The notes: a model not told the origin generated them from the sequence alone. Positions 43,869 through 52,486 are shown, numbered from the stretch's first letter. The stretch is DNA of 64,000 nucleotides from Octadecabacter algicola (GCF_021532625.1 NZ_JAKGAR010000002.1:372001-436000), one strand, 5' to 3'. Numbers and translations: made by a program.

Positions 43869-44657
43869 ATGACCAAGACCATTCTTATTACAGGGGCCAC
43901 CGACGGCATCGGCCTTCTCACCGCGCAAAACCTTGCAGCTGAGGGCCACACCATATTGCTGCACGGCCGCAGCGCTGAAAAACTTGCAGCGGCCGCACAA
44001 AAGGTCGGCGGCAACACGCAGGTCTACACTGCCGATCTGTCACGCATGGCGGACGTCCAAGCGCTCGCCGCAGACATCCGCAACAATCACGACCAGCTTG
44101 ACGTCGTTATTAACAACGCCGGTGTTCTCAAGGCACCGAATACCGTCACAAAGGACGGCTTTGATCTGCGGTTTATGGTCAATACGATTGCGCCCTACGT
44201 TCTTACTCGCGCTTTGCTGCCGATCATCGCCAAGGATGGGCGGATTGTTAACCTGTCATCCGCCGCACAAGCGCCAATTGATGTTGCGGCATTGCTTGGG
44301 CGCAAACCTATCGGTGACTCGGCCGCTTACGCCCAAAGTAAGTTGGCCATTACGATCTGGACACAAGAATTGGCCAAAGAACTCCCCGATGGGCCTGCGG
44401 TTATCGCGGTGAACCCCGGTTCGCTGTTGGCCTCCAAAATGGTGAAAGAAGGCTATGGCATTTCGGGCAACGATCTGAGCATCGGCGCAAACATCCTGCG
44501 GGAAGCTGCATTGGGTGCGTCCTTTGAGACAGCCACAGGCAAGTATTTCGACAACGACAGCCAGCGTTTTGCACAGCCTCACCCCGCCGCAATGGACGAC
44601 GGCCATGTGATGGGCGTGATGCAAGGCATTACCGACGCTGTCACCGCGCTGAGCTAG
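43869..44657 (+). CDS. Short-chain dehydrogenase/reductase
   Basis: A 262-residue NAD(P)-dependent SDR: TGATDGIG cofactor motif at residues 8-15, NNAG, and the catalytic Ser (LSSAAQ) with YAQSK Tyr/Lys. The cofactor motif followed by HGRSAEKL suggests NADP preference. It resembles WW-domain oxidoreductase/retinol dehydrogenase-like SDRs. It follows the CmcJ-family gene by 38 bases and probably acts on the same pathway intermediate. Confidence 0.88.
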   Translation: MTKTILITGATDGIGLLTAQNLAAEGHTILLHGRSAEKLAAAAQKVGGNTQVYTADLSRMADVQALAADIRNNHDQLDVVINNAGVLKAPNTVTKDGFDLRFMVNTIAPYVLTRALLPIIAKDGRIVNLSSAAQAPIDVAALLGRKPIGDSAAYAQSKLAITIWTQELAKELPDGPAVIAVNPGSLLASKMVKEGYGISGNDLSIGANILREAALGASFETATGKYFDNDSQRFAQPHPAAMDDGHVMGVMQGITDAVTALS

Positions 44658-44671
44658 TTCCAATCAACAAA

Positions 44672-44685
44672 GGGGCATGCGCCCC
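44672..44685 (+). other. Small intercistronic hairpin
   Basis: GGGGC and GCCCC with a four-base loop between the SDR and the 2OG oxygenase genes. No T-run, so it is a stability or attenuation element at most. Confidence 0.3.
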
Positions 44686-44703
44686 ATATCCGGAGTAATT
44701 AAA

Positions 44704-45612
44704 ATGCAAACCAATTCCCTAGACCGCGCCCGCGCGATTGAACGCCCGACCCGTGATGAAATGCTGCAACGCACATTTTCGGTCCAGCAGTTCTGGAACC
44801 AAAACAAGGAACTGTTCAAAGAGGCTTGGAAGGAATGGGAAGACAGCACTGGTCAAACTGCCGTTCTGGACAGCAGCCTTTATGACCCCAAATTGCGCGC
44901 CGCTGTTGAACAAGCCTGGGAAGACCCCACCAAAGAAGGTGCTGTAAAAGACCTGTGGGAGGAAGTGTTCCCCGGCGTATACAAAACCCAGTTTTTTGAT
45001 CCTCAGCGCCTGAACGTCCTGCGCGATTATCTTGAGGACGTAGCCGATGCGGAGATTCCGCTGCGCCCGCCCTATGGAATCTCGCTGAACCGTGGCGGGG
45101 CCATGCTTGATGAACGGTCTGAAGGGCACCTCGGTGCGCCGAACTTCCAGACGTTTTATCGCGGTTTGATGGACGCCTACATGCGCCCGATCTCGAGGCT
45201 TTTGTTTCCTGATATCGTGGGCTTTGATACGCAGACGTTCGGGTTTTCGATCCAGTGGCAGGCAGATGCCGACACATCCTTGCGCGCCCACACGGACGCG
45301 TCTTCTGTTACGTTGAACATCAACCTCAACCTACCAGGTGAAGACTTCTCAGGCTCCGGCGTGCGGTTCTTTGATCGCGATACCCGTAAGGTCAGCGAAC
45401 TGACATTCGCCCCCGGTACGGCATTGATCCACCACGGCAGCGTGGCTCATGAATCCATGCCAATTACAGAAGGCGAGCGGTCGAACTTTGTTCTGTGGCT
45501 TTATGGCGATGATGGTCAAGTGCCTCGGTTTGGCGGCGGTGAAACCATACTCGATCCCCGCGAACGTTGGTCCGTGCCGACTACGCAAAGTGATGGCTTC
45601 GCACCGTTTTAG
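44704..45612 (+). CDS. Fe(II)/2-oxoglutarate-dependent oxygenase
   Basis: A 302-residue cytoplasmic enzyme with a complete facial triad: His196-x-Asp198 (RAHTDASSVTLNINL) and distal His249 (SVAHESMP). Arg259 (GERSNFVLWLYG) binds the 2-oxoglutarate carboxylate. The N-terminal 100 residues are helical. I chose the ATG at 44704, with CGGAG upstream, over an in-frame ATG nine codons earlier. As third gene of the operon it may hydroxylate or desaturate the product of the CmcJ-family enzyme and SDR. A hairpin follows the stop. Confidence 0.85.
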   Translation: MQTNSLDRARAIERPTRDEMLQRTFSVQQFWNQNKELFKEAWKEWEDSTGQTAVLDSSLYDPKLRAAVEQAWEDPTKEGAVKDLWEEVFPGVYKTQFFDPQRLNVLRDYLEDVADAEIPLRPPYGISLNRGGAMLDERSEGHLGAPNFQTFYRGLMDAYMRPISRLLFPDIVGFDTQTFGFSIQWQADADTSLRAHTDASSVTLNINLNLPGEDFSGSGVRFFDRDTRKVSELTFAPGTALIHHGSVAHESMPITEGERSNFVLWLYGDDGQVPRFGGGETILDPRERWSVPTTQSDGFAPF

Positions 45613-45631
45613 ATCGCGCTATGAGCAACTG

Positions 45632-45655
45632 GAAGGGCGGTGAGATCCGCCCTTC
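45632..45655 (+). terminator. Terminator-like hairpin after the oxygenase operon
   Basis: Perfect 9-bp stem (GAAGGGCGG with CCGCCCTTC) and a six-base loop, 20 bases after the oxygenase stop. The T-run is missing, so termination may depend on Rho. The rest of the 272-base gap to the pseudogene holds nothing identified. Confidence 0.5.
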
Positions 45656-45884
45656 GATGTGCCTGCGCTCGACGTAGATTTTTGCAATGATCTCTTCGAG
45701 CTTTCTGCTCGTGACCTTAGTGCGATACATCCTCTCGGTACTGCAGCGGTTTTACTCTTGGATGCGCTTTTCGAGCGGCGGCTTGGGCGAGTTTGCTTTC
45801 TCAGCACCGTATCAGAGGGTCAATTTACCCGGTTTTCAAATAGTACCTCTGAGGGGTTAACAAACACATTTAGGAGTTGCCCCA

Positions 45885-46330
45885 ATGGGAGCCACGACAA
45901 TTACAACCTACGGCGAGAAGGCAAAATTCGAGCTAACTGACCTGCCAAAACCAGTCGCGACGCCCGGCCATGTTTTGGTTCGCGTTGCCGTAAGCAGCGT
46001 AAACACTGTTGATAGGACGATCCGCGCGATGGGGAGCGATCTGCCACTTTCACCTGCGCTTCCTGCGGTTCTTCGCATGGATTTCGCCGGTGTTGTCGAC
46101 GTCGTGGGCGAAGGGGGGACCGGTTTTGCCGTAGGCGATTAAGTTTACGGCTGCGCGGGTGGTTTGGCAGATTTGCAAGGCGCATTGGCCGAGTTTATGC
46201 TGGCTGATGCAACGTTGATTGCGCACAAGCCAAAGTCGATCTCGATGCGCGAAGCTGTGGCCATCCCATTGGTTGGCATCACCGCCTGACAAGTGGACAG
46301 GCGATCGGCAAGGTCGTCGTCGAAGTCTAA
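45885..46330 (+). pseudogene. Decayed zinc-type alcohol dehydrogenase / quinone oxidoreductase
   Basis: The N-terminal GroES-like half of a medium-chain dehydrogenase (TDLPKPVATPGHVLVRVAVSSVNTVDR, MDFAGVVDVVGEGGTGFAVGD) is cut by TAA at 46141-46143. The usual codon there is GAA, giving GDEVYG. In-frame homology then continues as VYGCAGGLADLQGALAEFML to AVAIPLVGITA, where TGA follows at 46287. A family C-terminus, GQAIGKVVVEV and stop, is present in another frame at 46295-46330. So both ends survive while the NAD-binding middle, roughly 180 residues in relatives, is deleted, with a frameshift at the junction. AGGAG precedes the start. It is non-functional. Confidence 0.85.
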
Positions 46331-46513
46331 GCGTGGCGAATTTTGAGGTCCGGTAGTTTTTTAAGCAATGTTCAACGGTTACCATCGGCCCTCAATTGAT
46401 CGCGATTGGGCCATACAATGTAGGTGACAGTATCCCGAAAACCGCATGCATTGCATGTGCTCGTTAATGCGAAAGAAACGGGCCTTGGGTTTTGTCTAGG
46501 TCATCGACAACGC

Positions 46514-47257
46514 TCATGCTTCGGCCGCTTGCATCCTTCGCTCGAGACGTCGAACAAAGGCCGACACAACAAGGATCAGTACAAGATATTCGAGCACGAG
46601 TACCGTATAGATTTCCAAGGGCCGGTATTCTGAGACCGAGAGTTCATTGGCTTTGCGGGTTAATTCTTGCATCCCGATGACGGATACGAGCGACGACATC
46701 TTCAGCATGTAAACCAACTGATTTCCCAAAGCAGGCAAGATACGTCGAATTGCTTGCGGTAGGATCACAAAACGCATTGTGTCGCGATAGTTCAACGACA
46801 CTGACTTCGCCGCTTCGTATTGTCCGCGTGAGATGGATTGGATGCCCCCACGGAAAATCTCGGCTTGAAACGCGCTGTCCGACAACGCCAAGGCCAAAAC
46901 ACCCGCCCAGAAAACGTTCAATGTAATACCCGACAGCGCAGGGAGTCCGTAGTAGACCCATAAAATCAGGACAAGGATCGGTACGGCGCGCACGATTTCT
47001 ACGTAAGTGCGATTGAACCTGCGCCAGCCTTTCTTTTCGGATAATCCCGGTAAGGCAACCAGAAGCCCCAAAACCACAGAAATCGAGATTGCCGTGACGG
47101 ATAGTAAGATCGTGTAATACATCCCTGACAGCATGAACTTGAGGTTGATCAAGCCCTTGGGTGTGGTTGGATCAACCACATACCAACCCCAGTTCCCCGA
47201 GCATCCAGCCAGCAGCAAAAAGGTTGCAAGTATAGCGATACATTTCATGCGGGACAT
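46514..47257 (-). CDS. Polar amino-acid ABC transporter permease (HisM type) with lipobox-like N-terminus
   Basis: A 247-residue inner-membrane permease. The mid-protein EAA loop is YEAAKSVSLNYRDTMRFVILPQAIRRILPALGNQ, then LVYMLKMSSLVSVIGMQEL. About five transmembrane helices follow. The N-terminus MKCIAILATFLLLAGCSGNW looks like a lipoprotein signal with LLLAGC, odd for a permease. Start choice is between MSRM (47257) and the methionine three codons later. It begins one base after the ATPase stop, so the two are coupled. Confidence 0.88.
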   Translation of the reverse strand: MSRMKCIAILATFLLLAGCSGNWGWYVVDPTTPKGLINLKFMLSGMYYTILLSVTAISISVVLGLLVALPGLSEKKGWRRFNRTYVEIVRAVPILVLILWVYYGLPALSGITLNVFWAGVLALALSDSAFQAEIFRGGIQSISRGQYEAAKSVSLNYRDTMRFVILPQAIRRILPALGNQLVYMLKMSSLVSVIGMQELTRKANELSVSEYRPLEIYTVLVLEYLVLILVVSAFVRRLERRMQAAEA

Positions 47258-47258
47258 C

Positions 47259-48020
47259 TCAGTGTTGCAGAATTTGTTTGAGGAACGTCGCAAAGCGTTG
47301 CGACTTTGGTGCGGTGAAAACTTGATCAGGGGGGCCGACCTCGACGATCTCACCTTGATCCATAAAGACCATCGTATCGGCCACTTTACGCGCAAAGCCC
47401 ATTTCGTGTGTCACTACGATCATTGTCATCCCCGATGAGGCGAGTTCGGTCATCACGTCCAAGACCTCGGCGATCATTTCAGGGTCAAGGGCAGAGGTTG
47501 GCTCATCAAAAAGCAGTATCTTGGATTCCATGCATAACGCGCGGGCAATCGCCACACGCTGTTGCTGACCGCCCGACAATTGGCGGGGATATTTATCGGC
47601 CTGATCGGGGATGCGCACCCGTTCCAGATAAGTCATGGCCCGCTCATCGGCCTCTGTGTCGGACAGACCTAAAACACGACGGGGACCAAGGGTCAGGTTT
47701 TGGAGAACGGTTAGATGGGGGAACAGATTGAACTGTTGGAACACCATTCCCACGGCGCCGCGAATCTTGTCATGACTTTCTGAATCATCTGTCAACTCTA
47801 CCCCGTTGACGTTAATTTGACCGCTCTCATGCGCCTCAAGACGGTTAATACAGCGGATCAAGGTCGATTTCCCCGAGCCCGATGGGCCGCAGATGACCAT
47901 GCGTTCACCCTGTGAAACATCAAGATTGACGGACTTAAGCGCTTGGAAATCCCCGTAAAACTTAGAAACATCGCGCATCTTGATCACAGGTTCGATCATA
48001 GGCGCGGCAGTATTCGTCAT
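47259..48020 (-). CDS. Polar amino-acid ABC transporter ATP-binding protein (HisP/GlnQ type)
   Basis: A 253-residue ATPase: Walker A ICGPSGSGKSTLIRCINRLE, Q-loop MVFQQFNLFPHLTVL, signature LSGGQQQRVAIARALCM, Walker B ILLFDEPTSALDPE, H-loop VVTHEMGFAR. These are the canonical polar amino-acid family motifs. I chose the ATG at 48020, with AAAGGAAA upstream; the open frame extends into the divergent promoter but lacks homology. It is divergent from its binding-protein gene, 121 bases apart. Confidence 0.92.
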   Translation of the reverse strand: MTNTAAPMIEPVIKMRDVSKFYGDFQALKSVNLDVSQGERMVICGPSGSGKSTLIRCINRLEAHESGQINVNGVELTDDSESHDKIRGAVGMVFQQFNLFPHLTVLQNLTLGPRRVLGLSDTEADERAMTYLERVRIPDQADKYPRQLSGGQQQRVAIARALCMESKILLFDEPTSALDPEMIAEVLDVMTELASSGMTMIVVTHEMGFARKVADTMVFMDQGEIVEVGPPDQVFTAPKSQRFATFLKQILQH

Positions 48021-48141
48021 GGAATTTCCTTTTCCGGATGGCGGGGCCTTGAGATAGGGTGAAAGCACCAGCGTCAACATTTGCATTGTTGCGAACAACT
48101 GGCAAACTAGATGTGGAACGCTACTCCAAAAGGGAACACCC

Positions 48142-48921
48142 ATGAAATTTTTTAAGATCGCCGCAACGACCGTTTTGTTGGCAACAAGCGCAGTATCAGC
48201 AACAGCGCAATCCGCGCTAAATGAAATCCTGAGCGAAGGCGTGCTAAAGGTTGGCACGACAGGCGATTGGAACCCAATGACAATGCGCGATGTCGCGACC
48301 AATTCCTATGTTGGCTATGACATCGACGTAATGACCGAACTTGCCGCCGATCTGGGAGTGGAAGTCGAATTCGTGCCTACAGATTGGAAGACACTGGTCA
48401 GTGGTGTCACTGCAGGTCAATATCATATCACCGGATCCGCATCCGTATCACCGGCACGAGCCAAAGCGGCCGGTTATTCCGACAGCTATTTCTCATTGGC
48501 GACGGTGCCACTGACATTGCGCGAAAACGCAGAGCGGTTCACATCTTGGGACGATCTCAATGACCCCGATGTCTCTGTTGCCGCAACATTGGGTACAACC
48601 CAAGAGACGCAGGTTCGACAGTACTTTCCTGATGCAGAACACCGGATCGTCGAAGCCCCTGCACGGGACTTCCAAGAGGTACTTGCGGGCCGTGCTGATG
48701 CAAACATCACATCGAACGTTGAAGCCAACCAATTGGTCGCCCAGTACGAACAACTGATGATCGTTCCCGTTGCAGAAGCGCGCTCTCCAACTCCGATCGC
48801 GATGCTTTTGCCGCAAGATGATCAGGTCTGGATCAACTACGTGAACACATGGATCACGCTAAAGCAGGAACAGGGCTTTTTCGAAGAGCTCGGTGTTAAA
48901 TGGCAACTGCTTGCTGAATAA
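48142..48921 (+). CDS. Polar amino-acid ABC solute-binding protein (HisJ / PheC-like)
   Basis: A 259-residue periplasmic protein with signal MKFFKIAATTVLLATSAVSATAQ, then the family-3 binding fold: GVLKVGTTGDWNPMTMRD, VGYDIDVMTELAADLGVEVEFV, and SDSYFSLATVPLTLRENAE. The sequence also resembles periplasmic cyclohexadienyl dehydratase, but a linked ATPase and permease favour transport. A strong terminator follows, so it is transcribed alone, opposite to its ATPase and permease. Confidence 0.88.
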   Translation: MKFFKIAATTVLLATSAVSATAQSALNEILSEGVLKVGTTGDWNPMTMRDVATNSYVGYDIDVMTELAADLGVEVEFVPTDWKTLVSGVTAGQYHITGSASVSPARAKAAGYSDSYFSLATVPLTLRENAERFTSWDDLNDPDVSVAATLGTTQETQVRQYFPDAEHRIVEAPARDFQEVLAGRADANITSNVEANQLVAQYEQLMIVPVAEARSPTPIAMLLPQDDQVWINYVNTWITLKQEQGFFEELGVKWQLLAE

Positions 48922-48944
48922 GCCACACGCGTTTTGAAAACAGA

Positions 48945-48974
48945 GCCGCCCGCTGTCCAGCGGGCGGCCTTTTT
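48945..48974 (+). terminator. Rho-independent terminator after the binding-protein gene
   Basis: Perfect 10-bp GC-rich stem (GCCGCCCGCT with AGCGGGCGGC), four-base GTCC loop, then CTTTTT. It ends 17 bases before the GST start, so the GST gene needs its own promoter or read-through. Confidence 0.92.
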
Positions 48975-48990
48975 AATAAAGGACCCTTAG

Positions 48991-49644
48991 ATGCTGACGA
49001 TCTACGCAGTACCCGTTTCGGTTTACAACGCCAAGTTACGCATCTTGTTACGGCACAAAGGCGTTCCCTTTACAGAGCTACCTCCGCCTGGTGGCTATGG
49101 GTCGGCGGAATACAAATCGCTGGTGCCTTCGGGTAATTTACCCGCCATGGTCCGTGGCGATCTGATACTGGCAGATTCCGAAGCAATTGCAGAATATATC
49201 GAAGAGGCGTTCCCAGATACGCCGATGCTTCCTGACACGATCAACCTACGCGCCAAAGCCCGCGAAAAAAGCCGCCTGCATGATACCCGTTTGGAACCAG
49301 CCGTGCGGGCGATCTATCCTCAAGTCGCCTATGAGGGCCGCGATCCAGAGGCTGTCAAAGCGGGCGGGGCCGCGATCTCAAAGCATTTACAATCGCTGGC
49401 ATTGTTCCTCGAAACAGATCCGCTGGACACAAAAACCCTTTGGATGTGCGATTGTGGGTTTGCTGTGACTTTCGCATGGATCAAAGCGTTTGAAGTAGCG
49501 CTCGACTTGCCCATTGATTGGCCGGATACGGTTTTGACCTATGACGCGCGGCTGCGGAGCCATACAGCGGTTGAACAAGAACTGACCCAATATCAGGCGG
49601 CGATGGATACTTACCTAGAGAAGGCAAAGCGGCCGTCGCTTTAG
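48991..49644 (+). CDS. Glutathione S-transferase-family protein
   Basis: A 217-residue cytoplasmic GST: thioredoxin-like N-domain (MLTIYAVPVSVYNAKLRILLRHKGVPFTELPPP; PSGNLPAMV; ADSEAIAEYIEEAFPD with the SNAIL/Ser-Glu glutathione-gamma-Glu contact) and a helical C-domain. The usual catalytic Tyr/Ser/Cys near the N-terminus is not obvious; Ser10 or Tyr12 are candidates. AAAGGACC precedes the ATG. It is a single gene. The following 208 bases hold no recognised gene. Confidence 0.85.
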   Translation: MLTIYAVPVSVYNAKLRILLRHKGVPFTELPPPGGYGSAEYKSLVPSGNLPAMVRGDLILADSEAIAEYIEEAFPDTPMLPDTINLRAKAREKSRLHDTRLEPAVRAIYPQVAYEGRDPEAVKAGGAAISKHLQSLALFLETDPLDTKTLWMCDCGFAVTFAWIKAFEVALDLPIDWPDTVLTYDARLRSHTAVEQELTQYQAAMDTYLEKAKRPSL

Positions 49645-49852
49645 GCAAATAAGTGTTGACGGTACCGATCGCAGAATAGAAGCCGACGACAGCAGGCTCA
49701 TGGTCCATCGTAGCCATTCTAGGGGCGCGAAGGCGCCGCGAAAGTTGGAACAGTTCTTTCGCGTCCTGCATCAGTAGACTTCAGCACGATAAGCCAATGG
49801 TGCAAGGTTAAGTTGAAACCAAATCTTACCGAATTGATTTGTTCGAAATTTG

Positions 49853-50989
49853 ATGCCATCAATCAGGATGGAATTTTTAGACGTCCAACATAATACTGCG
49901 CTTGTCATTGCGTCGATTGTTGTTGCCCTTGTCGCTGGCTTCACGGGTTTGACCCTGTCCAAAGATCTTTCAACGAAAAGTGTGGCGCGTAGGAAAGTGT
50001 CGATCGCAATGTCAGCGATCGCATTAGGTGGCGGCATTTGGTCCATGCATTTCGTGGCAATGCTTGGTATTCAGATGCCGATCCTATTCTTTTATGATGC
50101 GGCGATCACGTTAGCGTCGGCTTTGCTGGCAATCCTGATCGTTGGCACCGCTTTGCTGTTGTTGCATTTTCGGGAACGAACGCCTTTTACTTTGTCTGCT
50201 GCGGGCGCGTTGGTTGGATGCGGCATACTGGCGATGCATTATGTCGGAATGGCGGGCCTTCAATTGTGCCGCGCAGTATATACACCACTTGGAATTCTAT
50301 TGGCTGTCGTTTCCGCTGTGGGCCTTTGCATTGCCGCGTTCTGGATTGCGTATGGCCGACGGACCAATCGCAACATCTTATTGGGAACGCTGTGCTTTGG
50401 GTCGGCCGTCAGTGCGGTACATTTTGCGGCTATGGCTGGCACCAATTTTGTCGCCCTCCCGACGTTACATGAATTTGGCCCAGTAATGAGCAATGAGACG
50501 CTTGCGATGGGGGTTATTCTTTCGAGCTTTGTAATCTTCGGGGCGTTTTTATGGATGGGCGTGACGTTCTTTGCACCAACTGCGGGTGAGGCGGCACAGC
50601 AACCTATTGCTGCACAGGACTCAAAGGCGAGCCCGCCTGTACCTGCTCCGACGTTAGCGACCGTACGCATCCCGTGCGAGCACAACGGCGTAACTAAATT
50701 AATAGATCCGGCACAGGTCGCCTTTGTTCAAGCCGAAGGGCATTACACCAACGTATTTACCAAAGACGCAAAGCACTTTTGTGGGTGGCCGATTACCGAG
50801 GCGATCACGCGGCTAGAGGCGTCGGGCCTCATCAGGACTCATCGTAGTTATTTGGTGAACCCTGCGCAGGTGAATGACTTTGAACGACTCAAAGATACGG
50901 GCGTTTGTCGCTTTGCTGCGCCGCATCTACCACCCGTCCCGGTAAGCCGCTCTCACCTTAAGGGTGTTCGAGACGTACTTGGCATCTAG
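49853..50989 (+). CDS. coxC: MHYT-LytTR regulator of the CO dehydrogenase operon (CoxC type)
   Basis: A 378-residue membrane-bound regulator. Seven transmembrane helices carry the three MHYT-type motifs MHFVAM, MHYVGM and VHFAAM, whose His/Met residues are proposed to bind copper or haem and sense gases. A linker (about residues 255-270) leads to a C-terminal LytTR DNA-binding domain (VRIPCEHNGVTKLIDPAQVAFVQAEGHYTNVFT; LIRTHRSYLVNPAQVNDFERL). MHYT-LytTR proteins CoxC and CoxH flank the cox genes of Oligotropha carboxidovorans. The start is uncertain: TTG 49850, ATG 49853 or ATG 49868, none with a good ribosome site. Three 21-bp-phased repeats follow directly. Confidence 0.87.
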   Translation: MPSIRMEFLDVQHNTALVIASIVVALVAGFTGLTLSKDLSTKSVARRKVSIAMSAIALGGGIWSMHFVAMLGIQMPILFFYDAAITLASALLAILIVGTALLLLHFRERTPFTLSAAGALVGCGILAMHYVGMAGLQLCRAVYTPLGILLAVVSAVGLCIAAFWIAYGRRTNRNILLGTLCFGSAVSAVHFAAMAGTNFVALPTLHEFGPVMSNETLAMGVILSSFVIFGAFLWMGVTFFAPTAGEAAQQPIAAQDSKASPPVPAPTLATVRIPCEHNGVTKLIDPAQVAFVQAEGHYTNVFTKDAKHFCGWPITEAITRLEASGLIRTHRSYLVNPAQVNDFERLKDTGVCRFAAPHLPPVPVSRSHLKGVRDVLGI

Positions 50990-50995
50990 CGTTTC

Positions 50996-51050
50996 GCAAT
51001 TCGTGCAGCCTCAGGCGCATTTCGTGAAAAAACCAGATCATTTCGTTGAT
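50996..51050. promoter_or_regulatory. Triple direct repeat, predicted LytTR operator of the cox operon
   Basis: TTCGT occurs at 51000, 51021 and 51042, each within a wider similar word (GCAATTCGTGCA, GCATTTCGTGAA, TCATTTCGTTGA). The period is exactly 21 bases, two DNA turns. LytTR domains bind imperfect ~9-bp direct repeats at about this phasing. The repeats begin seven bases after the coxC stop and end 75 bases before coxM, the place expected of an activator site for the cox promoter. Binding is inferred. Confidence 0.65.
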
Positions 51051-51124
51051 TAACCCAAGCGCCTGCATACCGCTGCGTACAGTCTGTCGTCCTGAACTAA
51101 ATTGCGGAAACGGGAGGCGAAGCA

Positions 51125-51979
51125 ATGATACCAGCGGCGTTCGAGTACTACAGGCCGACAGACATGGCAGGCGTAATCGCCCTGCTTCAAGAACATGGAG
51201 ATGATGCGCGGGTGATCGCGGGTGGGCACAGCCTTATCCCGATGATGAAGCTGCGGATGGCCGAGGTGCCGCATCTTATCGATTTGCAAGCAATTGACGG
51301 CCTGAACGGGATCGCCATTTCGGACGGTACCATCACCATCGGTGCGATGGTTACACAGCACGAGATTATTAATTCCGCCGAGATGGAAGCAACCGCGCCC
51401 ATCATGAAAGAGGCTGCGCTGCAAATTGCTGATCCGCAGGTCCGCTATATGGGCACAGTTGGTGGCAATGTCGCAAACGGGGATCCTGGCAACGACATGC
51501 CCGGCTTGATGCAATGTCTGAACGCACAGTTTCACCTTGTTGGCCCTGACGGGGATCGCGTTGTTGATGCGCGCGATTTCTACGAGGCAGCCTATATGAC
51601 CGACCGCGAAGACGAAGAGGTTCTGACCGCTGTGAGCTTTACAGCCCCCGCCGGTGGCTTCGCTTATGAAAAGCAAAAGCGTAAGATTGGCGATTATGCG
51701 ACGGCTGCGGCCGCCGTACAAATCTCCAAAGAGGGTGGCAAAGTTTCTGCCGCCTCAATCGCGATGACCAACCTTAGCGATACACCGGTCTGGTCCGAAG
51801 ACGCGGGCGCGGCTCTTGTCGGTACGGCCTGTGATGAAGCTGCCGTGAAAGCTGCTGTCACCGCCATGCTGGACGACATCGATCCAACAGAAGACAACCG
51901 CGGCCCCGTCGCATTCAAACGCCACGCTGCCAGCATCGTCCTAGGCCGCGCCATCGCGCGCGCTTGGTCACGGGCGTAA
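51125..51979 (+). CDS. coxM: Aerobic CO dehydrogenase medium subunit (FAD)
   Basis: The 284-residue FAD subunit of the Mo-Cu CO dehydrogenase, passing electrons from the iron-sulfur subunit to quinone. FAD-pyrophosphate motifs are AGGHSLIPMMKLRMA (residues 36-50) and TVGGNVANGDPGNDMP (about 117-132). It starts with IPAAFEYYRPT, typical of CoxM. GGGAGG precedes the ATG. It is the first structural gene after the predicted operator, and coxS follows after 12 bases. Confidence 0.95.
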   Translation: MIPAAFEYYRPTDMAGVIALLQEHGDDARVIAGGHSLIPMMKLRMAEVPHLIDLQAIDGLNGIAISDGTITIGAMVTQHEIINSAEMEATAPIMKEAALQIADPQVRYMGTVGGNVANGDPGNDMPGLMQCLNAQFHLVGPDGDRVVDARDFYEAAYMTDREDEEVLTAVSFTAPAGGFAYEKQKRKIGDYATAAAAVQISKEGGKVSAASIAMTNLSDTPVWSEDAGAALVGTACDEAAVKAAVTAMLDDIDPTEDNRGPVAFKRHAASIVLGRAIARAWSRA

Positions 51980-51991
51980 GGGAGAAAAACT

Positions 51992-52486
51992 ATGTCAAAC
52001 AAGATGCACGTCAAACTTAACGTCAACGGTGAGGACCACGAATTCCTTGCTGAACCACGCGAGCTGCTGATCTATGCACTGCGTGAAAAGCTCAACATCA
52101 CGGGTCCGCACGTGGGCTGTGAAACATCCCATTGTGGGGCCTGCACGGTTACGATGAACGGTAAGTCCGTTAAATCCTGCACCGTCTTTGTGGCGCAAGC
52201 TAATGGCGCTGAGGTCACCACAATCGAAGGTCTCGGCACGCCGGATGCGCTGCACGTTTTGCAAGAGAACTTCAAAGAGCATCACGGCCTTCAGTGCGGT
52301 TTCTGCACACCGGGCATGATCACGCGCGCCGCCAAGTTGCTGGAAGAGAACCCCAACCCAACCGAGGAAGACGTCCGCTTTGGCATCGCCGGCAACATCT
52401 GTCGCTGCACGGGCTACCAGAACATCGTGAAATCAATTCTCTCAGCGGCGTCTGAGCTAAACGCATCCAAGGAGGCGGCCCAATGA
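51992..52486 (+). CDS. coxS: Aerobic CO dehydrogenase small subunit (two 2Fe-2S clusters)
   Basis: A 164-residue subunit with both clusters complete: Cys43, Cys48, Cys51 and Cys63 form the plant-ferredoxin-type cluster ([11 protein letters not shown]). Cys102, Cys105, Cys137 and Cys139 form the second ([15 protein letters not shown]). It relays electrons from the Mo-Cu site to FAD. GGGAG precedes the ATG. The stop overlaps the coxL ATG by four bases. Confidence 0.96.
   Translation: MSNKMHVKLNVNGEDHEFLAEPRELLIYALREKLNITGPHVGCETSHCGACTVTMNGKSVKSCTVFVAQANGAEVTTIEGLGTPDALHVLQENFKEHHGLQCGFCTPGMITRAAKLLEENPNPTEEDVRFGIAGNICRCTGYQNIVKSILSAASELNASKEAAQ

Noticed and set aside
45619-45807. Minus-strand open frame before the dehydrogenase pseudogene
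   Set aside because: Ser/Lys/Arg-rich low-complexity product covering the hairpin; no ribosome site.
48142-48921. Cyclohexadienyl/arogenate dehydratase (PheC) reading of the binding protein
   Set aside because: Sequence similarity exists, but the divergent ATPase and permease of a polar amino-acid importer make a binding protein the better call.
49481-49771. Minus-strand open frame spanning the GST 3' end and the following gap
   Set aside because: Part in the gap (RRLRAPRMATMDHEPAVVG) looks protein-like, but most overlaps the GST gene and I recognise no family or start signal.
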